From Nectonema munidae (Eukaryota > Nematomorpha > Nectonematoida > Nectonematidae): a stretch of 64,000 nt of DNA. The notes under the pieces were generated by a model. That model ran no database searches and was not told the DNA's origin. It was given only the letters and a program-made list of their open reading frames with translations. The DNA is taken from the NCBI GenBank assembly GCA_030549495.1, contig JAUIRK010000372.1, forward strand, positions 62,001 to 126,000, written 5' to 3'. The position numbers and the translations under genes are program-made. Positions 34,130-46,009 of the stretch are shown piece after piece (the first letter of the stretch is position 1; each line of letters begins with the position of its first letter).

Positions 34130-35215
34130 ACCCTTTTGAAGCACTCTTTTTAAAGTTTTTTTGAAATTCTACTTCTTTGTATAAAGATAGAAAAAGTTCT
34201 CAAAAACCTTTGCTTTTCCTTCGATTTTAAAATAGGGTTGAGATATTCCGTGCTGTTATTTTTCCATTTTTTGAAAATGTTTTTTGCATTTATATGAGGT
34301 TGAAACTTGAAATATATTTTTTCCATTGTAGGTAATATAAATTTCCCTAAATATGGACCAAGCTTACTGTTGTAATTATTTTTGAAATTTCTCTTTTTAG
34401 AGTGAAACTCTTTCACTGTTTCGGAGTAACCCAGTCCATCATCTCCAATTAATAAATCAATGATTTGCGAAGTTTCTTTAATAGACAAACCTTTATTTTT
34501 TAAGTTTCTTGAAAAGCAATTGACCAAATGTCGATGACATAAAATAGGCTTGATATTAGGGAAAAATTTTTCATTGCTTTCACCAAAGCTGCTTCGACGT
34601 CTGAGCCAAATATGATGTCATTTTCAGATTCTTGGAAAGCTTTCGTTTCATTAAATTTAATCTTTAAATGAGAAACAATTTTCGAGTATGAGTTATAGGT
34701 TCCTTTCTAATGAAGGAAAACAGGACCCATGAAAAATGACTATCTCTAAGTAACTTTTCTTGACACATCATTATTGAGATAGTTAGTACATATAACATAA
34801 CACGGCCCTAAATTAAATGTCCTATCTTTTGCAATAATGTTTTTTGTCCTATATCTGCATAGCAAATAAATCTCCGCAAATCTTTAGCATCCATATTTAT
34901 TTCCTTCAAAATTGGATGACCAGTGGACAGTAAGTTTCTGCTATTTGAAAACTCTGAAAGAGATTTTGCGATTCTGTATTTTATATCCCTTATATATTTT
35001 TGTTACAATGAACATTCTCACTTTTGTTCAAAAACTCTGAATATATTTTTTTACAGGAAGATTTGTTACTTAATTCCTCAATCGTTTTTCTTTTAATATT
35101 TTCTTCTGTCCATATGAAAGCATGTGATCCTTTCTTAATATTTCCATGTACCATATGTCGAATGCTCCTATGTACTCCCAAAAATAGAGTAGACCTCCGG
35201 CATTTTTAATCAAGA
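34130..35215 (-). pseudogene. MULE-like transposase remnant
   Basis: The minus strand yields, through several frames, LLSTGHPILKEINMDAKDLRR-type blocks near 34900, GPVFLH near 34710 and IIFGSDVEAALVKAMKNF near 34600. ILCHRHLVNCFSRNLKNKG follows, continuing into a 125-codon frame at 34150-34527 with IIDLLIGDDGLGY. A GSD-VE-AL block followed by a C-H-RH-L block is the layout of Mutator-type transposases. It is heavily broken and the N-terminal part is missing or unrecognised. The superfamily call is tentative. Confidence 0.5.
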
Positions 35216-35269
35216 GGGCAACTTATTGAACAGCACTTGCTCCGAATTTTCTGGAAGAGTTTCAACCTC

Positions 35270-36376
35270 TGTCAAGTCATTGTCTTACTCAATATACTGT
35301 TCCACAGTGTCAATTGGATTTAGTAAGTGAGGGCTAGTAAATCTCAAAATTTTATCAAAATCCGCTTTGTTCTCCTCGTCTAAAGAAAAGGAATCATGAT
35401 TGAAACATTTCTCCATACTTGTAGATTTTATTCCTTTAACAGAAGAAGCTATCAAATAGCACACTTTGTTCCTTCACACTTTGAAGAATTTATCCATTCA
35501 CACTTTGTTCTAACTTCAAAAGAGTAATGTCATTGTTTATTTGACCTACAACATGGCCTAATAGTTTGCGTTTGTAGTAACTTTTGAAGGTTTTAATGAT
35601 GCCCTAGTCGAGAGGCTGTAAGACGGAAGTTGTATTGGGAGGCAGGAAAAGCAATTCAACATTGCTCAGTTCCCAACGAGGATGTGAAGGGCAATTGTCA
35701 AGTATTAATAAAACGTGTCTTTCTTGCGTTTTCATGCGTTTGTTGAAAGATTTTGCCCAGTCGGTAAATATATCGGTAGTCATCCAAGCTTTACGACTAT
35801 CATAGAAGGTCACAGGTAATTGGTCTAAATTGATTTGAAGCAGCTGGGCTTTCGACTCTTTCCAATGACAACTGTTTTCTCAAAGTGCCAATTTGATTAA
35901 CACAAAGCGAGACAGTTAGTCTTTCCTTAGATCTTTTTCCGCCGATACAACTTTCGCCTTTTATTCCAAGAGTTTTATCTGACAAAGTTATGAAACCAAA
36001 ACCCATATATTTTGAGGTGGATATTTAGAGAAAGCCTTGAAATTTGGTAAACTTAAATTTGAAGCTAGAAGGCGCACTTTTTCTTGGATCATTGGTACAG
36101 ACACAGGTATTAGCATTTGTCTAGCTTTTTGATACTATGTTCAAATAGTTTTATCAAGTTCTTTACTTTCAATTCCTAAACACAGTCTTTTTCGAGAAAC
36201 AGGTAGCTCATCTTCATATGCCGTTATGTACTCTGCTTACTTTTGAGTATGTTAGCGATTTGTGTTTTTCCAACACCAAATTCCTTAGCTAACTGCCGTT
36301 GGCTCGTTTTCTTTTCATCAAAACTTTTTATTACTTTCACTTTTTCAGAAATTGTTGGTTCTTTACGAATAGACAT
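35270..36376 (-). pseudogene. pogo/Tigger transposase pseudogene
   Basis: From ATG 36376 the frame opens with a Psq/CENP-B type helix-turn-helix (SEKVKVIKSFDEKKTSQRQL, then EFGVGKTQIANIL). Later blocks are GFITLSDKTLGIKGESCIGG near 35970 and KAWMTTDIFTDWAKSFNKRM. LLILDNCPSHP near 35690 holds the second catalytic Asp, and NTTSVLQPLD follows at 35610. The tail to about 35270 is acidic, as in Tigger proteins. Several frame changes break it. It abuts the MULE-like remnant on the same strand. It is related to, but clearly distinct from, the copy at 61322-62859. Confidence 0.85.
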
Positions 36377-38589
36377 TTAACGAATTTGTTTTCTAAAAAT
36401 TCAAAAAAGGAATTCAAAATTGTAAACTAAAAGGTCAACCCTTTCAATTTTTGTAGGTAATAAATTAAGTATTTTTACCCACTGGATAATTAATTTAAAG
36501 GCAAAAAACATTCACAGTTTTTACTTTTCAAAATTGATAAAACTCTCAATTTAATTCAAACTTTAAACACTTTTATCGTACTACTAATAAGTATACACAT
36601 AAAAACTGAATTGAACAAACTTTGGAATTTTCGTTGGAACAAAATTCTTAATTTTTAAACCTTTCAAAAGTCTTTGAACATTTTTCCGAAAGTAAAGATA
36701 CGAACATTATTTGGAATTAACTAGCCCTATCTTTTCGTACAAATTTTTTAAAGTGAATGAGTAGGCTTAAATGAAAGCTCAAAATACTGTTTACCGACTA
36801 GTCAAACTGTTTTAAAAAATCAACCTTAAAACAAAGAATAATTAAAGTTAAGTAAACAACCTTTTTATTGATAAAATATTTAACCATTTATACTATGTTT
36901 GATTTTAAACACCCACAAGTTTTGGAAGTTGATTAGCATCATACTGGCCAATTTTCTGTTCAAAAATGTCAAAATTTTTAAAATGAGCAATCGAAATCAT
37001 CTATGAAAATTTACTAATCATAAATAATAAGATGTCTAATATATCCCATTTTAAAACAAATTCTTTGTATGCTTAAAAATAGTAGGTCATAGTAGCCACA
37101 AAATTAAAAAAATTGTTTTCAAAAATGGAAGTGGGCTAAAATGGAGGCCAGAAAAAACTAGAGACGTAAGAGGCAAACTAGGGGGACATAAACCCCTCTA
37201 ACCCTATTTAGAATCGTCACTGAAAGATCATTAACTAAATTTAGTTAAAACATTTTACTGAAAAAAAGCTTGCAAAAATGAAAATCGAACAGAGAGAGAA
37301 CAAATAGCGAATTTCAAAACTAATCAGTATTTATAATGCGATAAATGATATTTGCTGGGTTTTGTCATACGTAAAGAGAAAATTTGACAATATTTGATTT
37401 ATTGGGACCTATTAATCACTCAAATTCCGCCAATTCTTTGTCCTTTCTGATACTTCTATATGTTTGAAAGACTTCACAAGTATAATGCTTTGATGTAGTG
37501 TAATACGAAAACAACAGTGGTCTTTTCTATCGAGAGTAAAGATCAGGATCCTGCCTTTCCATAGACAGTTAAAAATTGTTTTGTATGATTTGATGACTTC
37601 AAACTCAAATTCCTTTCATAATTTATATGCTCTCTGTGGCTTGCATTTGAAGACACTTTCTTTGTGATACTCGACAGTGATGATGCTCGCATCTATACAA
37701 CAATAAGTGTTTATACGAAAACAACAAGTAGTCATAATCTTGAATAGAGGGCTGGGCGTTTTAAAGAGAGTGAATACTATGATAAAAGATACATGAGAAT
37801 TGAGACTGCGAAAAAATGGTCGCTAGGAGGGAGTCTACTGTAATTTTTTTAATGTAAATAAAATCAGTTTTATTTTCTCTGAGAAACATTATGGACTTTT
37901 GAGAAGTGTTTCTCCATGTCCCGTAACTATCATAAAAAATTCGAGTGCTTTCAGAAAATCGGTGACGTAATTTAAATGAAATATTACTTTACATCATTTT
38001 TAGTTTTCAAGTGGCTATTTTATCATCGTTTAAAAGCTGAATTAACACTGATTTACTTGCTGAAAATTTTCCTTGATAATTTTGAAAATTTTCATCATTC
38101 AACTGAGTAGATCCAGAACTCTAATCTTTAATCTTTAAGTTCAAAGTGAATACGCGGTATTTCGAAATAAAAGCAAAATGATTTGAAGTCCAATACTTTT
38201 ATCTATAACTCGAGTAGTTTGACCTTTTTGTCTATATTCGAGTAGTATTCCAACAGATAATACTTTTCCAGTTCTTGGTATAAAATCTACGTTTAAAATT
38301 GGAATGATCCTATCGGTAGTACCATTGATGGATAAACACTGATAATTTTACAATTCAAAGCAGAAGCTGCAATTTTCATTGTTAAACCAGAAGACCATGT
38401 TCCTTCAATACAACAATTCAAACTTTCATCTTATAAAGATTGCGAAATTATACTTACTGAATCAGTGGTGTAACCATGAGAATTCCGCTTGGGACGAGTC
38501 ATAAATTTGACGCCCCTTTTTATTTAAAAAATTGTTTAAAAACGCATAAAACTTTATTTATTTATAAATTAGTTTTATATAAATGCTTA
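36377..38589. other. intergenic, nothing recognised
   Basis: Low-complexity AT-rich DNA. I found neither coding similarity nor paired repeat ends, including for the pogo copy beside it. Confidence 0.5.
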
Positions 38590-39407
38590 TCTCATAACCT
38601 GTAGGGTTGAACGCAGGAGACAACTTTTTTTTTTATTAAAGACTAGGTTTATCTTTCAATTTTAAAAGTAAGGGGAGCCAACGATATATTTAAAAAGAAT
38701 AAATATTTTTTGATTTGAACATTTTTCAATTCTTTGATTATTCGACAAATATAATATTTAAAATCGTGCAAATTGCAAAGTATAGGTAATAACTTTTGTA
38801 ACATTGTATGAGGTAGCAAAATATGAACAGAAAGTTTGATATTTTTTGATTTTTTAAAGAATATTTTTCGATTCTTTGATTACAGAATTTTATTTTGATT
38901 ATTTGATAAAATATATTATTTAATATCGTGAAAAAATTAATAACTTATCTAACATCCTCTCTCCGAATGAACTATATCAAATCTTACATCTAGCAACATA
39001 TGAACTGATAGGTTGGAGATGAATTATCCCGGTATACAGGTTGGAGATGAACCATCGTAGTATACAGGTATAATGTATATAGGTAATAACTTATGTAGCA
39101 TCGTCTCCCCGAATGAGATATATCAAATCTTACATCTAGCAGAATGTGAACAGAAAGTTGAACATTGTCTCCCTAGTTATTTATACATGGAATAGAAACC
39201 ATCGTAGTATACAGGTTGGAGATGAATCACCGTAGTATACAGGTTGGAGATGAATCATCGTAGTATACAGGTTGGAGATGAATCATTGTAGTATATAGTT
39301 TGGAGATGAATCATCGTAGAATACAGATTGGAGAAGAATCATCGTATATACGGGTTGGAGATAACACGCAAGTTGTCTACCCGCGTTCAACCGTACAGGT
39401 TATGAGA
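38590..39407. mobile_element. inverted-repeat element carrying a minisatellite
   Basis: The two ends are inverted repeats of about 38 bp, starting TCTCATAACCTGTA at 38590 and ending with its complement at 39407. They differ at only a few bases (TGAACGCAGG against TGAACGCGGG). The interior holds longer direct repeats (CTTTGATTATT and ATCAAATCTTACATCTAGCA blocks) and a 28-bp minisatellite. No transposase and no clear target duplication are visible, so the superfamily is unknown. Confidence 0.7.
39198..39362. repeat. 28-bp minisatellite, about six units
   Basis: The unit CAGGTTGGAGATGAATCATC followed by GTAGTATA repeats about six times with few changes. Two more units occur at 39010-39065, separated by a longer insert. 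It lies just inside the right end of the 38590-39407 element. Confidence 0.85.
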
Positions 39408-39736
39408 ATATATCATTACATATTAGAGAAGAGTTTTCTAAACTCTTTATACTGAAAAAATATTTCTTCAAGTATATTACTGTTTTAGTTTAAAATGCAT
39501 CCCTTATCTGCTAATTAATGGTATGAAGCCCATGGAAAATATAAACAGTAAAATGGTATTTCTTAAGTACTTATGATATAAGTAATGTATTCTGAAAGCC
39601 CATAAAAAATGCTTTAATTTGGTATATCGCATGATGCATTTTGTTGAGAAATGTGAAAGTTATAAGCGTTTTAATATTTGACTAAGATTTAAGCTAGGAA
39701 CACTACAAATAAACTAAGCGTACACTAGCCCGACAA

Positions 39737-40264
39737 AATAAACCACACACGCGTGCTAAAGATGTGGTGAAACGTATGCGAGATAAGAATTCACTGCGCT
39801 CACAAACGCGTAATGCAACATGTGTTAATCTTTCTTCGCATAGTTATGCTCTAAAATCAATCAATAATGTGATTTATTCTTCGCACACTGTCGGTATAAA
39901 TATAACAAATGCCCTTCGTTAAAAATTAGAAAGGTTGTATCTAAACTAAATAAAAATAGACTACGATTATCCAACAAAACTCGTACATTCAATCAACATT
40001 AATAAACCACACACGCGTGATAAAGATGTGGTGAAGCATATGTGAGATAAGAATTCACTGCGCTCACAAACGCGTAATGCAACATGTGTTAATCTTTCTT
40101 CGCATAATTATGCTCTAAAATCAATCAATAATGTGATTTATTCTTCGCACACTGTCGGTTTAAATATAACGAATGCCCTTCGTTAAAAATTAGAAAGGTT
40201 GTATCTAAACTAAATAAAAGTAGACTACGATTATCCAACAAAACTCTTACATTTAATCGACATT
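39737..40264. repeat. 264-bp tandem duplication
   Basis: Two copies (from about 39737 and 40001) share the whole length, from AACCACACACGCGTG through TTCTTCGCACACTGTCGG to TTATCCAACAAAACTC. They differ at about ten positions. Each copy has an ACACGCGTG-type palindrome near its start. No coding potential was found. Confidence 0.85.
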
Positions 40265-40912
40265 TTTCACTTGAAAAATAATTTAAAATTTATTAGAAAA
40301 ATATTATACTGACCCATAAAAAGTAAAAAATATATATTAATTTTCGACAGTTTTATTTAACTATGACATTTTAAAATGTTAAAAACCATATTCTACTTTT
40401 GTGAATATAAATTTTTGAAGAAATAATATATAAACTCATCACGTTAATTATTGGTATTTTTTGAAACTAGATAAAAGTTGACTGACCTCACATAAAAGCG
40501 GATTTTGGAAAAATAAAAATATATTTATTTGTAAAACCTAGCCTATTTTACCCACAAAGAGTATAGCTTCAAATTTTGTACATTCGATCAACATTTTTCA
40601 CTTCAAAATTAATTTTAAATTTATTAGAAAAACATTATACTGACCTATATTACTGACCCATAAAAAGTAAAAAATATATATTAATTTTCGACTATTTTCT
40701 TTAACTATGAAATTTTAAAATGTAAAAAATCATATTTTACCTTTGTGAATATAAAATATAGGAAAAATATTATATAAATTAAGAACGTTAATTATTGTTG
40801 GTATTTTTTTAAACTAGATAAAACTTGACTGACCTCACATAAAAGCAGATTTTGGAAAAATGAAAATATATTTATTTGTATAACCTAGCCTATGTTAACC
40901 ACAAAGAGTATA
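40265..40912. repeat. tandem repeat, about 330-bp period, two copies
   Basis: Shared blocks are TTTTTCACTT-AAAAT, TACTGACCCATAAAAAGTAA, AACTAGATAAAA-TTGACTGACC and AACCTAGCCTAT. They appear near 40266, 40310, 40465 and 40545, and again near 40594, 40663, 40812 and 40885. It directly follows the 264-bp duplication, whose right edge (ATCGACATTTTTCACTT) runs into it. Confidence 0.75.
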
Positions 40913-41187
40913 CCTTTCCAATGATACCATTTTCATTCAATTTTTTTTTAAAAATCTTTACATTATGCTTCGATAAAAAGGTGGTCCGTAATTTTTTCAA
41001 AAATTTAGACAAAATTTTTCGAAGTAAAGTCTATTTATTAAAATTTTTTAAAACTTTTGCAAAAATAAATTATTCTAGAGTATGTAGCAAACGATAAGCT
41101 TTCTAATGATATATATATCATGAAAAAAAAATATTGAAAAACAGTTTAATTCTTTCTGCAAATCAAACAAGTAAAAATTTTCAAAAA
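40913..41187. other. AT-rich spacer
   Basis: Nothing supported; a short open frame has no similarity I recognise. Confidence 0.4.
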
Positions 41188-41239
41188 GTAGTATTAGTAG
41201 TAGTAGTAGTAGTAGTATTAATATTATTATTATTATTAT
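41188..41239. repeat. trinucleotide microsatellite
   Basis: A run of TAG triplets (seven or so) changes into a run of TTA/ATT triplets. Confidence 0.9.
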
Positions 41240-41854
41240 ATATTACATAAACATTTCAACCAATCATATAGTTTTTATGAAATAAAACTGCAATTTCAAA
41301 GTTAAATTTTTTGAACTTTTAGGTAGAATTTTTGAAATGTGGCTTTCAATATGTATGTAAAATATTTTTTGAAAATTTTTATTTATGTATATTTTTTAAG
41401 CATTTTACGATTTACACATTTAAATATATAATAAGGCTGGCAAGTTTGCAAAGTTGTCTCCCCGGAGGTCTTGCCAGACCTCTGATAATAGAAAATAATA
41501 TGCTTTAATATGAAAATTAAAAAAACTGAAAAATTTATTTAATTACAACAAATATTCATTTTCAACTTTTTATAGATGAACTTTTCTAGCATTTTTGTTA
41601 GCAAACTCTTCAATAACTTCGTCAAAAACTTTTTTCAGGTCTCAGATTTGTTGTGTATGCATGTTTTTTTGTTTGTCAAATTAAAATCTCTTACAACAGA
41701 GACCGCCCCCATCTAGTTACGTTACTGTACTGAATCATCTCTTGAATCTTCATAAAATTGAAAATTTCTATTAACTTCTCTGGACGTTAGAAGCCTGAGA
41801 TAGTTAGAGTGTTTTTACCACCAAAAAAAATAACGATAGAGTATTAAAAAACAA
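41240..41854. other. intergenic with a possible decayed MITE
   Basis: At 41437-41490 the sequence holds a GGTCTTGCCAGACC palindrome. At about 41712-41728 CTAGTTACGTTACTG resembles a decayed hAT MITE end. Neither is secure. Confidence 0.35.
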
Positions 41855-42187
41855 TTAGTCTACTTTTGTAAAAAAAAAAGGTAGATGACCTGCATACAAG
41901 GTATGCCTAAGAAGATAAAATGCAACTATATCAAATTTAAAATCCATAATCTCTTTACTTTCATATACAATATTTTTGTTTCTTAGAAAAAAACGCTCTC
42001 TTTTAGCTCTATTTGGTCTATTGTTCTTTTGAACTTGGTTATATAGTCTTAATAATGCTTTTGGGTAGGCATACATTTGTTGGTTTTTATTACAAGACAG
42101 ACACACATAAGGCAAGTCCAATCTTTGGAATTCAAAGAAACTATGTTTATCAATGTACTCTGAACTTATATGAATAAATTTGAGCAT
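41855..42187 (-). CDS. hypothetical protein, 110 residues
   Basis: An uninterrupted frame from ATG 42187, rich in Lys, Phe and Tyr, with one Cys pair (PYVCLSCNKN) and a basic stretch (QKNNRPNRAKRERFF). I do not recognise it. It may be an exon of an unassigned gene, a transposon fragment or a chance frame; no splice partners or homologues are evident nearby. Chance frames of this length occur in such AT-rich DNA, though the mixed composition is a little more protein-like than most. Confidence 0.25.
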   Translation of the reverse strand: MLKFIHISSEYIDKHSFFEFQRLDLPYVCLSCNKNQQMYAYPKALLRLYNQVQKNNRPNRAKRERFFLRNKNIVYESKEIMDFKFDIVAFYLLRHTLYAGHLPFFFTKVD

Positions 42188-42196
42188 TGCATACAA

Positions 42197-43199
42197 TTAA
42201 CCTTAAAGTTTTTTTAAGCTGAAAAGCATGTAACACAGTTTGAGCTTGTATTCATGTTCAAATAGTATATTTTCAAAATAAAACAATCCAAAAATTCTAC
42301 TAGCCAACGAAAATAAAAAGTATCTAAAAATTTTAATTTAAATTTTTAATGAACAGATTAAAAATGCTAGGTTTTTCAGTTACAGGAACGTCGACTACCT
42401 TTTATTACTAGTAGTCTTGATTACTAAAACAACAAATATCAAAATGATAAATTTTCGTTTTTAAAAACTGACAAGTTGCACACTAAAGTTCAAACGTTAC
42501 TTTACTAACCACAAATCGAAATCTTAGCAATGTTTTAATTGTAATGAACGGGGTATATGTTGAATCTCACTTAATATATTGATGTCTAAAAGTAAAAATT
42601 AATTTTAATAATTAATTAAAAATCAATTATGAACACAAAAACCAGTAAAAATTGTTTACATTTAAAATCAACTTTTACGTAAAAAACCACTAAAAAAGAA
42701 GTATCTTAAAAAAAATTTGATTTTTAATTAGTTAAAAAATTTATAAAATAATATTGATACACAAAATTTGAATTCCCATAAAATAACGAAGTAAATATTT
42801 TAAATAAGAAACTGGATTAAACAAGTATGATTTTTTAACTTAATAAAATATAAATATTATTTGTAAAACTGATCTCAAAATAATTTATTTTCACCTTTTC
42901 AGCACATCTAATCTTTACTCGTCACATTTTAGTCATACACCAAATAATAATATAAACGACATAGAAAAATCTAGTTGAGGCGAAATTTAAATATAAAATA
43001 TCATGTTAAGTTTTTTAATTTCAAATGTTAAATATTAAGCATGATCTTGCTTCTGTTCAATATTATCTAAATTATTTTTTTACTTTATCTCTTTATGATA
43101 TAAACTTTCCTATTAAATTGATATTTTTAATCTTGACATTCTTAGTTTTATTTATCTATTTTAACCCATCCAATTAAATTTTTTTCGGTTTTATCAAAA
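42197..43199. other. intergenic, nothing recognised
   Basis: Very AT-rich, no supported feature. Confidence 0.5.
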
Positions 43200-44270
43200 T
43201 AGCCCGTCTGTCGCTGATCTGAAAATTTTCCATTCAAATATTCGAATTATTGATTCTAAATTTGATTATTTAGTCTATTTACTTGGAAACTTAAAAACAC
43301 AGTTTGATTTAATTGTATCTGAAATTTGGCAGCCCGATAGTTTTTAAATTTCTCTCTTCAGGCTTTAAACATAAGTTCTTTTCCCAAATTAAGAAGAATG
43401 GTGGTGCAGAAATTTATTTTCGCTCACACTTCAATCTCAGCTTTTTTCATAATTTAACTTTTTGTGATAACATATGTGACTTAGCTCATGCTAAATTTAC
43501 TTTTTCTTGTTTCTCCAAAATTTTTGAGAAAATTATGCTTTCTCTCTTCATTTTATTCTCTAACAAGTATAAACTTTCGAAACAATTTCCTTTTCTTGCC
43601 AATAAATCTACTGAATTTGCAGATTTTGCTCAATATTCCTTCTATCATAATAAATATTTGACTGTTTTTCTTGATATTTCTAAATCTTTTGATAAAATTA
43701 ACCACAAGATTTTGAACTATAAATTATTCCGCTTAGGTTTTTGATCAAATATTATTTCATGGGTTAAAAGTTTTGTATCGAATAGATCACATTTTGCTAA
43801 TAAAAATAACGGTTAATTTGATATATGTTGTTTTATGTGTTGTTACATAGGGTTCCATCTTATAGCCTTTTTTTCATTTTATATATCAATAATCTTTCTA
43901 ATATCATTGATCAACATTGCAATTATATTTTTTATTAGAATGATGTCACCTTCCTAATTGATCTCTCTTCTACTACATCCTTAACCATGAATAATTGCTT
44001 TTCTAATGTTAACTCATGGTGTACTATGGATGGTCTTTCCCTAAATTCTAAGAAAAGTAATATATTATTGTTTCCATAAACACTAAAGCTATTTTTAATG
44101 ATTTAAAAATTGATAATATATTAATTTCTAGAATAAAAAATGGCCTTACTACATTTGATAAACTGTCCTGGTTTCAACATATTAAAGGATGGTTTAATGG
44201 ACTTCTGCATCTAGATGGAATAATTTTCTCTTCGAATTTCTCCTCTTATATCAACCTCGAAAAAATTTTT
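43200..44270 (+). pseudogene. jockey-like LINE ORF2 remnant
   Basis: The 5' part reads as an endonuclease start: LKIFHSNIRIIDSKFDYLVY near 43220, FDLIVISEIWQPDSF near 43305 with the Glu of the E-W motif, and HKFFSQIKKNGGAEIYF near 43372. It then jumps to the reverse transcriptase: SCFSKIFEKIML near 43505, KQFPFLANKSTEFAD, and motif A FLDISKSFDKINHKIL near 43668. A later block NDVTFLIDL near 43940 sits where the catalytic YADD should be. NNCFSNVNSWC and LSLNSKKSNILLF follow. The endonuclease and palm are fused by an internal deletion, and stops are frequent, so it is dead. Confidence 0.85.
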
Positions 44271-45128
44271 TTGTAAAAAGAAAAATTGGCTACATATTTT
44301 TTTTCATTGCCATTATGTTTTTTTTCTGTTGATAAATAAATATTTTTAAATTTTGGGATGGACATTGCTTTTGATTATCTATATAATAGAAATGAAGGGA
44401 AAAACAAAATTGTAAAATTATTTCAACTATAAACATATTTTTTGAATGATATAGTTAAAATAAAATTTTTCTAGATAAAAAACTCAAAATCTATAAGTAA
44501 GTTAAGTTTCATTTGATTATCATGTTTTATTGCTTCGTATTTGAGCATTCCATATTTTCCTCCAGCTTATTTTTACCATCGACAATTTGTATCCCAATGA
44601 AAAAATGTCATGTTTCAACCTATTTATTTATCTTTAATAATTAACAAATTTCAGAAAAAATAACATCTTAATACAATTATTGGTATTTTTGTGAAGATAA
44701 TTTAGCTATGAAAGAAATAGTCATTTTTATTGTATTTTTAGGGGATTTAAAATTTCATGAAGACGGCCATTTACTGAGTTAGTGATTGTAAAAAAGACTA
44801 AAAATAAAACTTCTGGATTTAACTAGATAATTTAGTTAGTAATGCTAATTCTTTCTTTCCGGTATGCTATAACTTATCACCCTCTTGCCCATTAAAAATA
44901 TTTTATAAAAAAATCTTGATGGTATGCATGAAAGCATTTGATGCAAAGAGATACATCCCATTTGCCGCACTTTTTTGTAGACGAAGTTTACAACTTTCTA
45001 ATTGGAATCTACGTCTAAGCATTTAAACTCGTTGACATGTGTCCAATACCATCATATCTTAAACTTTTAGGTGATTTGTGACACTATCCCTTCCACCCCA
45101 AGACCACAATTTAAAACCAAGCCTTATA
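44271..45128. other. intergenic, nothing recognised
   Basis: No supported gene or repeat. Confidence 0.5.
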
Positions 45129-45131
45129 GCA

Positions 45132-45175
45132 GTGGCGGATCCAGAAATTGACCATAGGGGGGGGGGGGGGAGGTA
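45132..45175 (+). mobile_element. solo hAT-type MITE end
   Basis: CAGTGGCGGATCCAG followed by a G run is the same kind of end as at 15649 (CAGGGGCGGATACAG). No matching right end was found within the next kilobase, so it is a truncated copy. Confidence 0.5.
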
Positions 45176-45784
45176 ACTAAAAAAATACTAGTTTTGTTTT
45201 TTATCGTCTTGGTAACTTTTTTATTATAGTATTTTTATTATGATATAGTACACGTAATCCACTACCATACAAGTCTTGATACTTTAGGAAAGAGCAAAAT
45301 CAGTAAGTGCTTTATAGACTTATTTCTAATAAATTACTTGAGTCCATGATGTCCTTAATACTTTACTATCAATTGATAAAGATGAAATATGCTGTATTTT
45401 TGAAATGAAATATTGATTCAATTCATCAAAGAGTGTACTTATTGATGAGAAAGACGATGATACCATTTGTTAGCATAAAATTATATTTCACTATGTATAT
45501 CTAGTTTCAAAAAAAATTTATATAACTTTTGTTAAGCTCAGTATCATCGAGTCGAAATTGATCGGATATACTTTATGCGCTATAAAAACTGAAGAAAGTA
45601 GTTATTACCTTTTTCTAGATGTTAAAAAATTAATTGGTTGAGTGAAGATTGTAATTGCTAGTTACAAAAAATGGAAAATGTGATTACAATAGATGACATA
45701 AAATAATAAGACAACATGATAGACTATTATATCATTTGTACTATGTTTTTATTTGACTTTATATCTTTCCAATAATGACTCGTT
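45176..45784. other. intergenic, nothing recognised
   Basis: AT-rich; may be the interior of a truncated element beginning at 45132, but no partner end is visible. Confidence 0.35.
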
Positions 45785-45965
45785 TGTACATAATGGGTTG
45801 AGGATCTCAACGGTTGTTATTGAGTGTACACTCAGCCAGTTGAAGCTCCTAGGTTCGATGCCTAAGGCGTCCAATTTTAAAAATTAAAATTTTAAACCCT
45901 CAAGCTTAATGCGACCTTATGGCCTATGAAAAGTGCTTTGATACACGAAAGGAGCATATATCCTA
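45785..45965 (+). repeat. possible tRNA-like SINE
   Basis: GGGTTGAGGATCTCAACGG is followed about 55 bp on by a B-box-like AGGTTCGATGCCT, then a non-tRNA body with GCGACCTTATGGCC. This order suits a tRNA-derived SINE, but the A box is poor and no target duplication is evident. Confidence 0.35.
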
Positions 45966-46009
45966 AGGAAAAATACTTTGATAGACAACCAACCATAACT
46001 AAATTTTTG

